Positions 36,544 through 44,511 of a stretch of DNA of 64,000 nucleotides are shown here, in pieces. Numbering within the stretch: position 1 is the stretch's first letter; the number at the start of each line of letters is the position of its first letter. The position numbers and the translations under genes were made by a program. The stretch covers positions 310,001-374,000 of the forward strand of contig NZ_SOFH01000023.1 in NCBI RefSeq assembly GCF_004402495.1. The letters are read 5' to 3'. The notes beneath the pieces were generated by a model. The model saw nothing but the letters and a program-made list of their open reading frames with translations. It had not been told where the DNA came from and did not search any database. Source of the DNA: Cryobacterium sp. HLT2-28 (GTDB taxonomy: Bacteria; Actinomycetota; Actinomycetes; Actinomycetales; Microbacteriaceae).

Positions 36544-37036
36544 GGTGTCCACCTTCCTCTTGTCTGCCCGCAGCGTCCAACCGTGTGACCCATCCAGCCG
36601 ACTGCACAGCTCCCCGCCCGAACTACCACTCGCCCCAACGTGGCGGCCGGCCGAGGAACGGCTCCGTTCAGCCCTGCCGCCGAGTGTACGCCCGCTCTGC
36701 ATCAGGACTGCAGACACACAACAACGGCGAACATTGCCCGGCTGGTGTGGGGTTTGTGATCTGTCACGTGTTCTTTAGCCGTGTGGCCGACGAGACGCAA
36801 ACAGTAACCGCAAGTCAGACGGAGACCGGTTGCGTCGGGTTGTGAAGTCTTCAGCGCGGTTTGGTCCACAAAGAATCACCCGCTGCCCGCTGCCCGCTGC
36901 CCTCTGCCCCGTCAATCAGACAACAAAGACGGCGAATTCTGATTCCACTGGGTGCGCTCCGGGTGGGCGTGATCTCGCGAACGAATGGCCGGTGGTGAAT
37001 CCGGCGCCAGCGCCGGCCATCCGTCGGAGAGACGGT
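36544..37036. other. Gene-poor stretch with short tandem repeat
   Basis: About 490 bp with no convincing gene. It holds the upstream region of the 64-aa acidic protein gene and a 7-bp tandem repeat CCCGCTG (three copies plus a CCCTCTG variant) at about 36879-36909. Base composition is less GC-rich than flanking genes. No tRNA or clear hairpin seen. Confidence 0.5.
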
Positions 37037-37330
37037 CTAGTCCTGAGTGCCGTCTTCGACGGCGACGCCGTTGATGTCGTCGGAGGTGTTGTCGGTGCCG
37101 GACCCGGTGCTGGTTTCGTCGCCGGTTTCGTCGGCGGTTTCGCCGTCGTTTGTGCCGTCTTCGACCTCGTTCTGCACGTTGTCGTTGTCGCCGGCCGTGG
37201 CGCCGGTCGGAGTACTAGATGACGGGGTTGTCGGTGTGGCCTGGGCTGCTCCGGTGAGGGTAATGCCGCCGACGATAGCGATGGCAATGGCGACTGCTGC
37301 GCCTCCGGCAATCTTGGTCTTCTTTTCCAT
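37037..37330 (-). CDS. Small secreted acidic protein, probable response-regulator target
   Basis: 97 aa: MEKKTK, a hydrophobic segment (IAGGAAVAIAIAIVGGITLTGAAQA) with a signal-peptidase-like AQA-TP end, then about 70 residues made almost only of Thr, Asp, Gly, Glu, Asn and Ser. The mature part should be disordered, very acidic and extracytoplasmic, perhaps cation-binding. AAAGG lies about ten bases before ATG 37330. Its upstream region carries GTGAGA direct repeats spaced 11 bp (37399-37415), the same motif as before the adjacent two-component/ABC operon, so it is probably controlled by that response regulator. No recognised family. Confidence 0.65.
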   Translation of the reverse strand: MEKKTKIAGGAAVAIAIAIVGGITLTGAAQATPTTPSSSTPTGATAGDNDNVQNEVEDGTNDGETADETGDETSTGSGTDNTSDDINGVAVEDGTQD

Positions 37331-37353
37331 GTTGGTCTGCCTTTCGAGGGATC

Positions 37354-37373
37354 GGTCACACGAACGCGTGACC
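37354..37373. promoter_or_regulatory. Inverted repeat in promoter region of small secreted protein gene
   Basis: GGTCAC-N8-GTGACC, perfect 6-bp arms about 25 bp upstream of the ATG at 37330. It overlaps the probable -10 region and may be an operator. Confidence 0.45.
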
Positions 37374-37398
37374 ATATCCACACGCTAGAGAGGGGCCG

Positions 37399-37415
37399 GT
37401 GAGATGGGCGTGAGA
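37399..37415. promoter_or_regulatory. Direct-repeat response-regulator box, secreted-protein gene
   Basis: GTGAGA at 37399-37404 and again at 37410-37415, exactly 11 bp apart (TCTCAC-N5-TCTCAC on the transcribed minus strand). The spacing is typical of OmpR/PhoB-family tandem binding. The matching site ATGAGA-N5-ATGAGA precedes the ABC operon. Confidence 0.65.
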
Positions 37416-37473
37416 GCCAGGAGGTCTGGCCCTTCGCGGATGACGTCGACGAGTTCGCCAGTCGATCCGGGGA

Positions 37474-38424
37474 CTATGCGTCGGGTGCTGGCAGGCTCAG
37501 GGTAACGATGGTTCCGCAGCCTGGGCGCGGGGTGAGGCTGGCCTGACCGTGGTGTGCTTCGATGATTTGTTGCACAAGCGAGAGGCCGAGGCCGTGCCCT
37601 GGGTGCACCCTGGCCTGGTCGGAGCGCCAGAAGCGGTTGAAGGCGTGGCGTCTGTCGTCTTCGCTCATCCCGATGCCGATGTCGTGCACTTGGACGGTGC
37701 AGGTGCCGTTTCGGGTGCTGGTATGGACGGTGACCGTTCCCGGGCTGGCCGTGAATTTGAGTGCGTTGTCGATGACGTTGGCGATCGCTCGGGCGAGTAG
37801 GGCCGGCGAACCACGCACGATCGTGTTGCCGCCATACTCGGCAGTCAGGCGGCCGACGTCGACGGGATTGTCTGAACGGTCAGCCAGGTCCTGCCGTACG
37901 AGCGCGTCGAGGTCGACGAGCTCGTAGGCGTCCTCGAGGTCTGCCTCGTTGCCTCGGGAGAGCAGGAGCAGGTCATTGGCCAGGTGGGTCAGACCGTCGA
38001 CGGCCTTGAGGGAGACCCTGATGGCGTGCTCGTATTCGGCCGGCGTGCGGGGCTTGAGGAGGGCCAGTTCGAGTTCGCCCTGCACCACGCTGAGTGGGCT
38101 GCGCATTTCGTGGGAGGCGCCATCGACGAATCGTTGTTGGAGGTCGTAGCTTTTCTGCAGGGGGGCGAGGGCAGCACGGGCCATGAGGTAGCTGGAGAAG
38201 GGAATGAGCACGAGCAGTACGGAATAGAGGATGAGCAGTCCGGTGCGAAGGTTGGCGAATCCCTGCTCGGCCGCGTTCAGGGCGCCCGCGCCGTCGGATT
38301 CGGCGGCATCGAAGTCAAAGGTGCCGGTGACGAACGCGTAGATGCCGATCGCGAACGCTCCGAAGAGGACGAGTTGCACGACGGTGTAGGTGACGGTGAG
38401 GCGGAGGGTGGCGCGGCGGAACAT
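37474..38424 (-). CDS. Sensor histidine kinase
   Basis: A 316-aa membrane kinase. Helix 1 at residues about 9-32, a short extracytoplasmic loop of about 25-30 residues (FDFDAAESDGAG), helix 2 at about 60-82, then HisKA with FVDGASHEMRSPLSVV (phosphoacceptor His) and HATPase_c with N box NVIDNALKF, DIGIGM and GHGLGLSLV. The tiny sensor loop resembles intramembrane-sensing kinases paired with ABC transporters of envelope stress. ATG 38424 overlaps the response-regulator stop by one base (TGATG). It is the last gene of the exporter operon. Confidence 0.94.
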   Translation of the reverse strand: MFRRATLRLTVTYTVVQLVLFGAFAIGIYAFVTGTFDFDAAESDGAGALNAAEQGFANLRTGLLILYSVLLVLIPFSSYLMARAALAPLQKSYDLQQRFVDGASHEMRSPLSVVQGELELALLKPRTPAEYEHAIRVSLKAVDGLTHLANDLLLLSRGNEADLEDAYELVDLDALVRQDLADRSDNPVDVGRLTAEYGGNTIVRGSPALLARAIANVIDNALKFTASPGTVTVHTSTRNGTCTVQVHDIGIGMSEDDRRHAFNRFWRSDQARVHPGHGLGLSLVQQIIEAHHGQASLTPRPGCGTIVTLSLPAPDA

Positions 38425-39104
38425 CAGGTGTCGGCGTGGATCAGGTAGCCGGCGCCGCGCCGGGTTTCGATGATGTCGGTCTCACCGGGGAGGGTGAGTT
38501 TCTGGCGCAGGTAGCGGATGTAGGTCTGCACGACGTTGCTGAATCCCTCGTAGTTGCTGTCCCAGGAGTGGTCGATCAGCTCGGTGGTGCTGATGATCGT
38601 GCCGGCATTGCTCATGAGGTATTCCAGCACGGAGAATTCTTTTGCAGTCAGGACGATCGTGCGCCCGGCGCGCACGGCGGTGCGGGTAGCCGGGTCAAGG
38701 GTGACCCCTTGCGCGTGGAGGGTGGGGGCGAGTGCTCTCGGTGAACGGCGGAGCAGTGCGCGCACCCGGGCGAGCAACTCGACGAGGTGGAATGGTTTGA
38801 CGAGGTAGTCGTCGGCCCCGGCATCGAGCCCCTCTACCTTGGTGCGCATGGAGTCGAGGGCGGTGAGCATGAGCACCGGTACGTCGTTGTTGATGACCCG
38901 GATGCGCCGGCACACGTCCATGCCCCCGTGAGGCAGGCCGGGAAGCATGAGGTCGAGCACGACCAGGTCGTAGGTTTCGATTTCGAAGGCTTGCACGCCG
39001 TCGGGCGCTGTGTGGGCCACGTCGACGGCGTAACCGGACTCGGTGAGGGTTCGCCGGATGACGTCCGCGATGCGGACGTCATCCTCGACCACGAGGACCT
39101 TCAC
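38424..39104 (-). CDS. OmpR/PhoB-family response regulator
   Basis: 226 aa. Receiver domain with the acidic pair in VVEDDVRIAD, phosphoacceptor Asp in LVVLDLMLPG (about residue 51-53), Thr in LMLTALDS and Lys in YLVKPF. The C-terminal winged helix ends with VVQTYIRYLRQKL and a TRRGAGYLIHA wing. GTG 39104. Co-transcribed with the kinase and an ABC-2 exporter. Probable DNA targets are the TCTCAY-N5-TCTCAY sites upstream of this operon and of the 97-aa secreted protein gene. Confidence 0.95.
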   Translation of the reverse strand: MKVLVVEDDVRIADVIRRTLTESGYAVDVAHTAPDGVQAFEIETYDLVVLDLMLPGLPHGGMDVCRRIRVINNDVPVLMLTALDSMRTKVEGLDAGADDYLVKPFHLVELLARVRALLRRSPRALAPTLHAQGVTLDPATRTAVRAGRTIVLTAKEFSVLEYLMSNAGTIISTTELIDHSWDSNYEGFSNVVQTYIRYLRQKLTLPGETDIIETRRGAGYLIHADT

Positions 39105-39131
39105 GCGGCGCCCGGGGTGAAGCTGGAGGTG

Positions 39132-39698
39132 TCAGTCGGGTTGCTCACCGGTTCCTGCTCCCTTGGTTGCGGTTCCGTTGGCGGCCTGAACGCCGCCGGC
39201 GCTGACCTGGATGGTGAAGTCGACCTGATTCTTCGAACTGCGGTACAGGCTGAACTTGTTCTCCGGGTAGTGGCCGGCACCGGTTTCGTTATCGAAGGAA
39301 ATCATGGTCTCACTGTTTGGGGCGAGGGTGAGGCCGTCCAACGCAAGGTAGTAGGCCTCCTGTGCACCGGTGGTGGCATCGGTCATCACATAGTAGGTCT
39401 CCACGTTTGTCAACGGCTGGCTGGTGGTGTTGCCGACCATGACCTGGAGGCGGTCCGCGATGGCTTTTCCAGTGGCCGGGTCGGCGTTGTCTTCCGCTGC
39501 GGCGGACACGATCGTGAGTCCGGGTGTGGTGCTCGTATTGGTGATCGGGTTTGATTCCACGGGCAGAACCGTGCCCCTAGCGGCTGGGGACGTGTCGGTG
39601 GCGGCCGGCCTGGCCGGGGCGTTGACCTGTGACAGTGCGATGACGCCGGCGCTGGCGAGGGCGACGAGGGCCACGGGGAGGATGATCTTCCACTTCAT
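39132..39698 (-). CDS. Exported protein of ABC/two-component operon
   Basis: 188 aa, not recognised. The N-terminal helix MKWKIILPVALVALASAGVIALS is a signal peptide or anchor. A Thr/Ser/Pro linker leads to a beta-rich domain (residues about 60-170: LTIVSAAAEDNAD, MVGNTTSQPLTNVETYYVMTD, SETMISFDNETG) resembling Ig-like extracytoplasmic domains. ATG 39698 overlaps the permease stop (ATGA). Lying between the permease and the response regulator, it may be an accessory binding or signalling component for the exporter or the kinase. No cysteine lipobox. Confidence 0.75.
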   Translation of the reverse strand: MKWKIILPVALVALASAGVIALSQVNAPARPAATDTSPAARGTVLPVESNPITNTSTTPGLTIVSAAAEDNADPATGKAIADRLQVMVGNTTSQPLTNVETYYVMTDATTGAQEAYYLALDGLTLAPNSETMISFDNETGAGHYPENKFSLYRSSKNQVDFTIQVSAGGVQAANGTATKGAGTGEQPD

Positions 39699-40666
39699 GA
39701 GTGCGTCCTTTGCAGAGTGCGTCTCGTCGTTGCGAGGGCGGCGAAGACGACGGAGGCGAAGGTCGCCGCCGTAAGGGTGATGGAGTAGGGCAACATCGCA
39801 ACCCAGACCAGGCCGAGGGGTTGTTGGTTGTACTGGTCTTTGATGCCGAGGAACGCGAAGGTGAGGCGTTCGAAGTGTTTGGTCACCGAGGACACTTCGA
39901 GGCCGTTCCGGATGCCGTCGAAGGCGGAGAACTGGGCCAGCACGGCGAGCTCGTCCGGTTTCTTGATCCGGAGGGTGGCGAACAGTCCACCGGGAACCTG
40001 GTTGTCAGGATCCATGGTGTCGCCGATCTGCGGAATGATCAGTACGAACGCGAGCCAGATGATGAGGGCGAGGATGAGTCCGGTGCTGAGCCGGGTCGAC
40101 AGTGCCGTCAAGCCGACCGTGAGGGCGGTCCAGAACACCAGGTAGAGCCAGGCGAAGCCGCTACTTACGAGGAGTCGGGCCACGTCACTGCCTCGGATCG
40201 GTGCCTGGCCGATCGTGACGACCGCGAGCAGTGACACCACGGTGAGCGCGGAGACGACGCCCAGCCAGGCGATCGACAGGCCGAGCATCTTGCCGCCGGC
40301 GAAAGAGAACCGTCCGAGCGGGCGGCTGAGGACCAGTGCCAGGGTGCCGCGATGCTTTTCCTTGGCGATCGTTTCGTAGCCGAGCACGATCGCGAAGAGT
40401 GCCCCGAGGATTTCGAGGTATTCGATCCCGCCACGCAGCAGCTTCAGCGGAAAGAGCTGCGGCGCCGCCGGAGCGATGGAGGTTCCGCTCTTCACCAGGT
40501 TGGCCACGTAGAGGTTGTAGGCGCCCTGCTGGTTTCGAAAGTCGGCCGAGGCGACGGCCACGGAGATGAGGGTGGCCACAGCCAGGAAGGCGATCAGGAT
40601 CGCAAACAGCCGGTCGCGGCGCAGGTCGAGCAACTCCTTGCCGGCCACCGTCCAGGTGTCACTCAT
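39695..40666 (-). CDS. ABC-2 type transporter permease
   Basis: 323 aa with about six membrane helices: LFAILIAFLAVATLISVAV after a cytoplasmic TVAGKELLDLRRDR start, then four grouped helices from YLEILGALFAIVLGYETIAKEKHRGTLALVLSRPLGR, and a final helix near the C-terminus. The EKHRGTLALVLSRPL segment is the ABC-2 coupling motif. ATG 40666 with GAGGAG upstream. It is the second of two permeases (8-bp overlap with the first) and probably forms a heterodimer with it. Substrate unknown; the class exports antibiotics, peptides or lipids. Confidence 0.88.
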   Translation of the reverse strand: MSDTWTVAGKELLDLRRDRLFAILIAFLAVATLISVAVASADFRNQQGAYNLYVANLVKSGTSIAPAAPQLFPLKLLRGGIEYLEILGALFAIVLGYETIAKEKHRGTLALVLSRPLGRFSFAGGKMLGLSIAWLGVVSALTVVSLLAVVTIGQAPIRGSDVARLLVSSGFAWLYLVFWTALTVGLTALSTRLSTGLILALIIWLAFVLIIPQIGDTMDPDNQVPGGLFATLRIKKPDELAVLAQFSAFDGIRNGLEVSSVTKHFERLTFAFLGIKDQYNQQPLGLVWVAMLPYSITLTAATFASVVFAALATTRRTLQRTHS

Positions 40667-41561
40667 TGAGACCACTCCTCAGCTGTCGGCGCGAGGTCGC
40701 CAGCACAATCCAGGTCATTGCCATCAAGAACGCGCCCAAAAGCACGATGCTGGCGGTCGGGCTGCCCGTGAGGCTCTCGTCCTGCAGTGCGATGCCGGCG
40801 GCTCGTTTGAACTGCTCGGTGATCGCGAACGGGCCCGTGATGGCCCCGACGAGGTCGAACGAGTTGGTTCCCGTGGTGATCAGCGCGGGCACGGGGTTCA
40901 GGAGTGCGACGGGCCGGGCGTTCGCGCCGATCTGCGGCAGCACGAACGTCACCGCGCTCCACACCACGAACGGCACCAGCAGGGCCGTGGTTTCCTTCCG
41001 GCTGTGCAGCCCGGTGAGCATCCCGAGGAGAGCGAAAATCATCATCAACGCCCAGGACAGGGCAGCGAACACCGCCAGTCGCAGGGAAGGGTCCGGCCCG
41101 AGTGGGGCGCCGACAATGATGCTGATCGAGCCCCAACTGATCACGGTGCTGAGGAGAAGGACCGCGGCGATGACGACGCCGAGGCCCACCAGCGTTCCGG
41201 CGAGGCGGGAGATCGTGTTCACCGGGCGGCTGAGCACGAGGTCGGAGGTGGTCGACTTGCGGTCGCGCAGCGTGGATTGAACCCCCAGCACGATTGCCAG
41301 GAGCGCGCCGATCAGCACAACGTAGATAACCGAGTTTCGCGCGTAATAGAGAGGGGAAACGGCGGTGAACGGATTCGGGGCCGTCGTGAGCCCATCGGTC
41401 AGGACCTTCTCGTAGACACGGGTGACCGTGGTGTTGGTGATCCAGCCGATCACGGACGACAGTGACACCATGCACAGGAATACCGCGAGCAGGAGCAGGG
41501 CGACTCCGGCGCGGAGAATGCAGAGCACCTCGTGCCGGGCGCTGGTCAGGAGCGTGGTCAC
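40659..41561 (-). CDS. ABC-2 type transporter permease
   Basis: 300 aa with six helices; the ABC-2 motif reads STLRDRKSTTSDLVLSRPVN. GTG 41561 overlaps the ATPase stop (GTGA). Same architecture as the following permease (a large extracytoplasmic loop between helices 1 and 2), consistent with a heterodimeric channel. Confidence 0.88.
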   Translation of the reverse strand: MTTLLTSARHEVLCILRAGVALLLLAVFLCMVSLSSVIGWITNTTVTRVYEKVLTDGLTTAPNPFTAVSPLYYARNSVIYVVLIGALLAIVLGVQSTLRDRKSTTSDLVLSRPVNTISRLAGTLVGLGVVIAAVLLLSTVISWGSISIIVGAPLGPDPSLRLAVFAALSWALMMIFALLGMLTGLHSRKETTALLVPFVVWSAVTFVLPQIGANARPVALLNPVPALITTGTNSFDLVGAITGPFAITEQFKRAAGIALQDESLTGSPTASIVLLGAFLMAMTWIVLATSRRQLRSGLNE

Positions 41562-42295
41562 GATGGGGAGGTGACATCGAGACGGAAGTAGATGTCTTCC
41601 AGGGAGTCTTCGGCCGGGAACGCTGCCAGCGTGTTCGCCAGCGAGTCGTGGTGCACCAGTGCCCCGTGATTGAGGATGCCGATGCTCGTGCAGGTCTTGG
41701 TGACCTCGGACAGCAGGTGGGTGTTCATGAACACGGTCATGCCGAATTCGCGGTTGAGGCGCACGATCGTTTCCCGCAGGGTGCGCACACCTTCCGGGTC
41801 CAGCCCCGACGTCGGTTCGTCCAGAAACAACACCGCGGGTTCGTGCAGCACGGCCTGGGCGATACCGACTCGCTGGCGCATTCCCTTGCTGAACATTCCT
41901 ATCTTCTGGTTGTCGTGGCCCTCAAAATCCAAGAATGAGAGCACGTCCCGGATGCGGGCATCCGGGCGGCGCAGGCCGGAGAGTCGGGCGAAGAAACGCA
42001 GATTCTCCAGCAGGGTCAGGTCGTCGTAGAACTGGACGTTCTCGGGCAGATACCCGATCGAGCGGCGCACGCCCGCCGCATCCGCCGTCACGCTGTGACC
42101 GTTGATCGTTGCGTCACCGGAGGAGGGCTCCAACAGTGTGGTGAGCAGATTCACCGTGGTGGTCTTTCCCGCGCCGTTGTGGCCGAGCAGCCCGAAAACC
42201 TCGCCGGCGGGAACATTCAGGGTGAGACCCACGAGAGCCCGATGCGTGCCGAAAGCCCTCGACAAGGCCGACGTCGAGATTGCCGAAGTAGTCAT
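41558..42295 (-). CDS. ABC transporter ATP-binding protein (BcrA/CcmA type)
   Basis: 245 aa. Walker A GHNGAGKTT (about residues 38-46), Q-loop region YLPENVQFYDDLT, signature FSKGMRQR, Walker B AVLFLDEPTSGLDPEG and H-loop MNTHLL. First gene of the operon ATPase-permease-permease-exported protein-regulator-kinase. No Shine-Dalgarno is visible before ATG 42295, so a leaderless transcript is likely. The direct-repeat regulator box ends 24 bp upstream, indicating autoregulation. Confidence 0.93.
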   Translation of the reverse strand: MTTSAISTSALSRAFGTHRALVGLTLNVPAGEVFGLLGHNGAGKTTTVNLLTTLLEPSSGDATINGHSVTADAAGVRRSIGYLPENVQFYDDLTLLENLRFFARLSGLRRPDARIRDVLSFLDFEGHDNQKIGMFSKGMRQRVGIAQAVLHEPAVLFLDEPTSGLDPEGVRTLRETIVRLNREFGMTVFMNTHLLSEVTKTCTSIGILNHGALVHHDSLANTLAAFPAEDSLEDIYFRLDVTSPS

Positions 42296-42318
42296 ACATC
42301 GACGCTATTGACCGCACC

Positions 42319-42335
42319 ATGAGACCACGATGAGA
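42319..42335. promoter_or_regulatory. Direct-repeat response-regulator box, ABC/two-component operon
   Basis: ATGAGA at 42319-42324 and 42330-42335, exactly 11 bp apart (TCTCAT-N5-TCTCAT on the transcribed strand). It matches the box at 37399-37415. It sits where a -35 element would be for a transcript starting at or near ATG 42295. Confidence 0.65.
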
Positions 42336-42364
42336 ACCCATTCTCCACGCCCTGTTCCGGTGGC

Positions 42365-42853
42365 GCTTTCGCGATCTACTGGCTCGCCGTGGTGCTGATC
42401 AGCGTCGTCGGCACCCTGATCACCGAGAACCTGACCGACAACTGGAATGGCGGTCATCATTGCCGGGCTCGGAGGGATCACGTGGTTTGCGCTCGAGCTG
42501 TTGCCGCCGGTCCTCGGCTTCGACGACACCGATAACCACGCAGTGAGCCTCGATTATCTGCGCCAGTATCCGCAGTTTTACCCCCTCGCCGGGGTCGTAC
42601 TTTTCATCATGGGGATCGCGTTCGTCGTGGCGGGTTTCGCCGTCTCAGATGCCCTCGCCCCCGCATGGGCAGTGTCACTCGCCGAAGCCTGAGCGCGCTC
42701 GGTCTCTTGTCGGCCGCATTCACATTCATGCATGGGGTCGTGCGTGAGTCGGTGGGGCCGTTGCTCTACCTCGACGGGATGAACAGCGGATGGGGCGAGT
42801 CCGCCTACCTGACCATTCAAATGTTGGGCACGGCAGCTGGCGCCTCACCTTGA
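42365..42853 (+). pseudogene. Remnants of integral membrane protein genes
   Basis: Three fragments in successive frames. At about 42365-42450, AFAIYWLAVVLISVVGTLITENLTDNW resembles the start of repeat-containing membrane proteins of the COG4705 type. At 42447-42665, the frame reads MAVIIAGLGGITWFALELLPPVLG and FYPLAGVVLFIMGIAFVVAGF. From about 42665 a third frame continues as SVTRRSLSALGLLSAAFTFMHGVV to 42853, where it stops abruptly. The second and third fragments look like one membrane protein with a frameshift near 42662. No fragment has a full set of ends. It borders the excisionase/integrase scar, so deletions during element loss are a likely cause. Confidence 0.6.
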
Positions 42854-42869
42854 CATTGAATTCCGAAGT

Positions 42870-43544
42870 CTAAGTCAGCAAACGTGAAGCAAGCTCGCTC
42901 AGGGTGCAAACGGTGTAATCCGGTGCGGTGAAGTAGCGGGGATAGGCCGCATCCGTTCGGTTCAGCCAGGCGGTGCGCATGCCTGCTTGGGCCGCCCCGT
43001 GGATGTCCCAGGGGTGCACGGCGACCAGGAGCATGTCCTCCGGCTGAACCCCGCAGGCATCCGCGGCGTGGCTGTAGGCGCTACGGACGGGCTTCCATGC
43101 CGGGGCGTCCTCGACCGTGAGGAGGACGTCGAAGTCGGTCCGGATCTCCGCCCTGGTGAGAAGGGTCTCGGCCACCTGGGCGGACCCGTTGGATAAGGTC
43201 ACGAGCCGGAATCCCGCGTCTCTCAGCGCCCGGATCCCTTCTGCGATGTCCACGTGCAGGTTCAATCCCGCAAAGCCGTCCATGACGTGGGTGACGGCGG
43301 CGTCCAGGCTCCGGGTCAGGGCGACGTCGCGGAGGACCTCGCGCAGGACGTCGGCGGCGATCAGCGCGAATTTCGCACTGCCACCTGCTGCTGCGAGGGC
43401 GAACCCGTCCCGCAATAGGGCGGCGAACCAAACCCGGGCGAGATAGTCCGGCGCGCCAACGTCACCGAATCGGGTCTTCAGGGGCGACATGTCCGAGAGG
43501 GTTTCGTTGACATCGAAAACGATCACTGACGGTGGTGTGTTCAT
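42870..43544 (-). CDS. Haloacid dehalogenase type II family protein
   Basis: 224-aa HAD hydrolase. Motif I FDVNETLSD (nucleophile Asp about residue 10; FDVNETL is typical of L-2-haloacid dehalogenases), motif II TLSNGSA, motif III Lys in APAWKPVRSAYS, and motif IV VAVHPWDIHGAAQAGM, where the usual acidic pair is represented by D of HPWD. Substrate could be 2-haloacids, but many relatives act on other compounds. ATG 43544. Located between two decayed segments. Confidence 0.87.
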   Translation of the reverse strand: MNTPPSVIVFDVNETLSDMSPLKTRFGDVGAPDYLARVWFAALLRDGFALAAAGGSAKFALIAADVLREVLRDVALTRSLDAAVTHVMDGFAGLNLHVDIAEGIRALRDAGFRLVTLSNGSAQVAETLLTRAEIRTDFDVLLTVEDAPAWKPVRSAYSHAADACGVQPEDMLLVAVHPWDIHGAAQAGMRTAWLNRTDAAYPRYFTAPDYTVCTLSELASRLLT

Positions 43545-43639
43545 TTTCGGCTCTCCGGGGTCGGCACATCTGGCACGTTGCGGTCAACGAGAAGCTCACA
43601 CCCTCGCATTCGACCGTATCTGTTCGAGCCCTACTTGGT

Positions 43640-43984
43640 CGAGGGGACATCGCCCGGCGGGGGCTGACGATCGTGCCGTTGACGATGAGGATCGGCGGCT
43701 GAGTCATGATGTCCACGTCGCGGGTGAGGATCTGGGCGAGCCAGAGCTCGACCGTCGGCGATCGTGCTCGACGGCGAGAGCGCCCCGGAACCACCCGTGG
43801 ACAAAGCCATCGCCTGCCGGCGGACATCGGCGCGCGCATCCTCCCCCGTCTCGGCCACCGCAGCGAGGCGATGCAGGGCTCCGCTGTCGTCACGAGCGGA
43901 TGCGCGGGCCCGGTACCGGCCGCTCGGAAGCAGTCCGACGATGATGGTGCCCAGCTCACCGGCTGGGATCCGCGGCCTAACCAT
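43640..43984 (-). pseudogene. Tyrosine-recombinase integrase remnant (N-terminal part only)
   Basis: ATG 43984 begins MVRPRIPAGELGTIIVGLLPSGRYRARA, the N-terminal arm-binding-type start of actinobacterial phage/ICE integrases, continuing to GALSPSSTIAD at about 43762. There the frame slips: the neighbouring frame carries on as VELWLAQILTRDVDIMTQ and then degenerates. The core-binding and catalytic (R-H-R-Y) domains are absent. It overlaps the end of an excisionase-like gene and lies about 380 bp from the 3' end of tRNA-Gln, the classic integration arrangement. Family assignment rests on the arm region, so it is moderate. Confidence 0.6.
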
Positions 43985-44171
43985 GTCGGTGCTCGGTGAC
44001 CCGGCTGAGCACGTCGTGGACGTCGTAGCGCACGTGCCGGCCGAGCTTCAGGTACGGCGGCCCCGAGTGCGTCAGGCGCCAATCCTCCAGTGTGCGCTCG
44101 GGCGGCCGGAGCAACTCGGAGAGTTCCCGCTGCGTGAGGAACGTCGGCGTGATCTGCGTCATCGCGTCCAT
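43977..44171 (-). CDS. Excisionase-like helix-turn-helix protein
   Basis: About 64 aa: MDAMTQITPTFLTQRELSELL, then PPERTLEDWRLTHSGPPYLKLGRHVRYDVHDVL, the wHTH pattern of excisionase/MerR-like small proteins (PxYxKxGRxVRYxxxDV). Start either ATG 44171 or ATG 44162; no strong ribosome binding site. Its TAG stop is overlapped by the integrase remnant start. With the integrase broken it is probably an orphan relic of an element integrated at tRNA-Gln. Confidence 0.72.
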   Translation of the reverse strand: MDAMTQITPTFLTQRELSELLRPPERTLEDWRLTHSGPPYLKLGRHVRYDVHDVLSRVTEHRHG

Positions 44172-44360
44172 ACCCAGGAGGCGCACGACCGAAGCCGTGA
44201 TCAGCCCGACTCGGTCGGGACGGGTCCGTATTAACCCGGGCATCAGAACGCCAGGGCGACCCCGCACGGGGGTTATTGGGCCGTTTCTGGTCACAGAGGC
44301 GGGCCTCGAAGGAGGGATGGGCGATGGCTGATTCGCCGCGGAATCCTGCGCCTGTTAGTG

Positions 44361-44432
44361 CTGGGGTACCTGGACTCGAACCAAGAACAACTGAACCAGA
44401 ATCAGTCGTGTTGCCAATTACACCATACCCCA
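44361..44432 (-). tRNA. tRNA-Gln (CTG)
   Basis: 72 nt cloverleaf: acceptor TGGGGTA/TACCCCA, discriminator G, T arm TTGGTTCGAGTCCAGG-type, anticodon loop TTCTGGT in stem ACTGA/TCAGT giving anticodon CTG (CAG codons). It follows gltX on the same strand by 79 bp. Its 3' end faces the excisionase/integrase relics, making it the likely former attachment site. Confidence 0.95.
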
Positions 44433-44511
44433 ATGCCCATTCCGAAGAGCGGGCCGGTTTGTAACTCTAACCTACCGACGGGAAGAGGACAAACCGACGC
44501 GCGCATCGGCG

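Noticed and set aside
36879..36909. Short CCCGCTG tandem repeat considered as CRISPR or origin iterons
   Set aside because: Only about four 7-bp units with no spacers, no cas or replication gene nearby.
37354..37373. GGTCAC inverted repeat considered as the terminator of a neighbouring gene
   Set aside because: Short stem, long loop and no T-tract; better explained as an operator near the promoter.
44250..44275. ACCCC/GGGGT hairpin near tRNA-Gln considered as its terminator
   Set aside because: On the tRNA strand it is not followed by a T-tract; evidence too weak to list.
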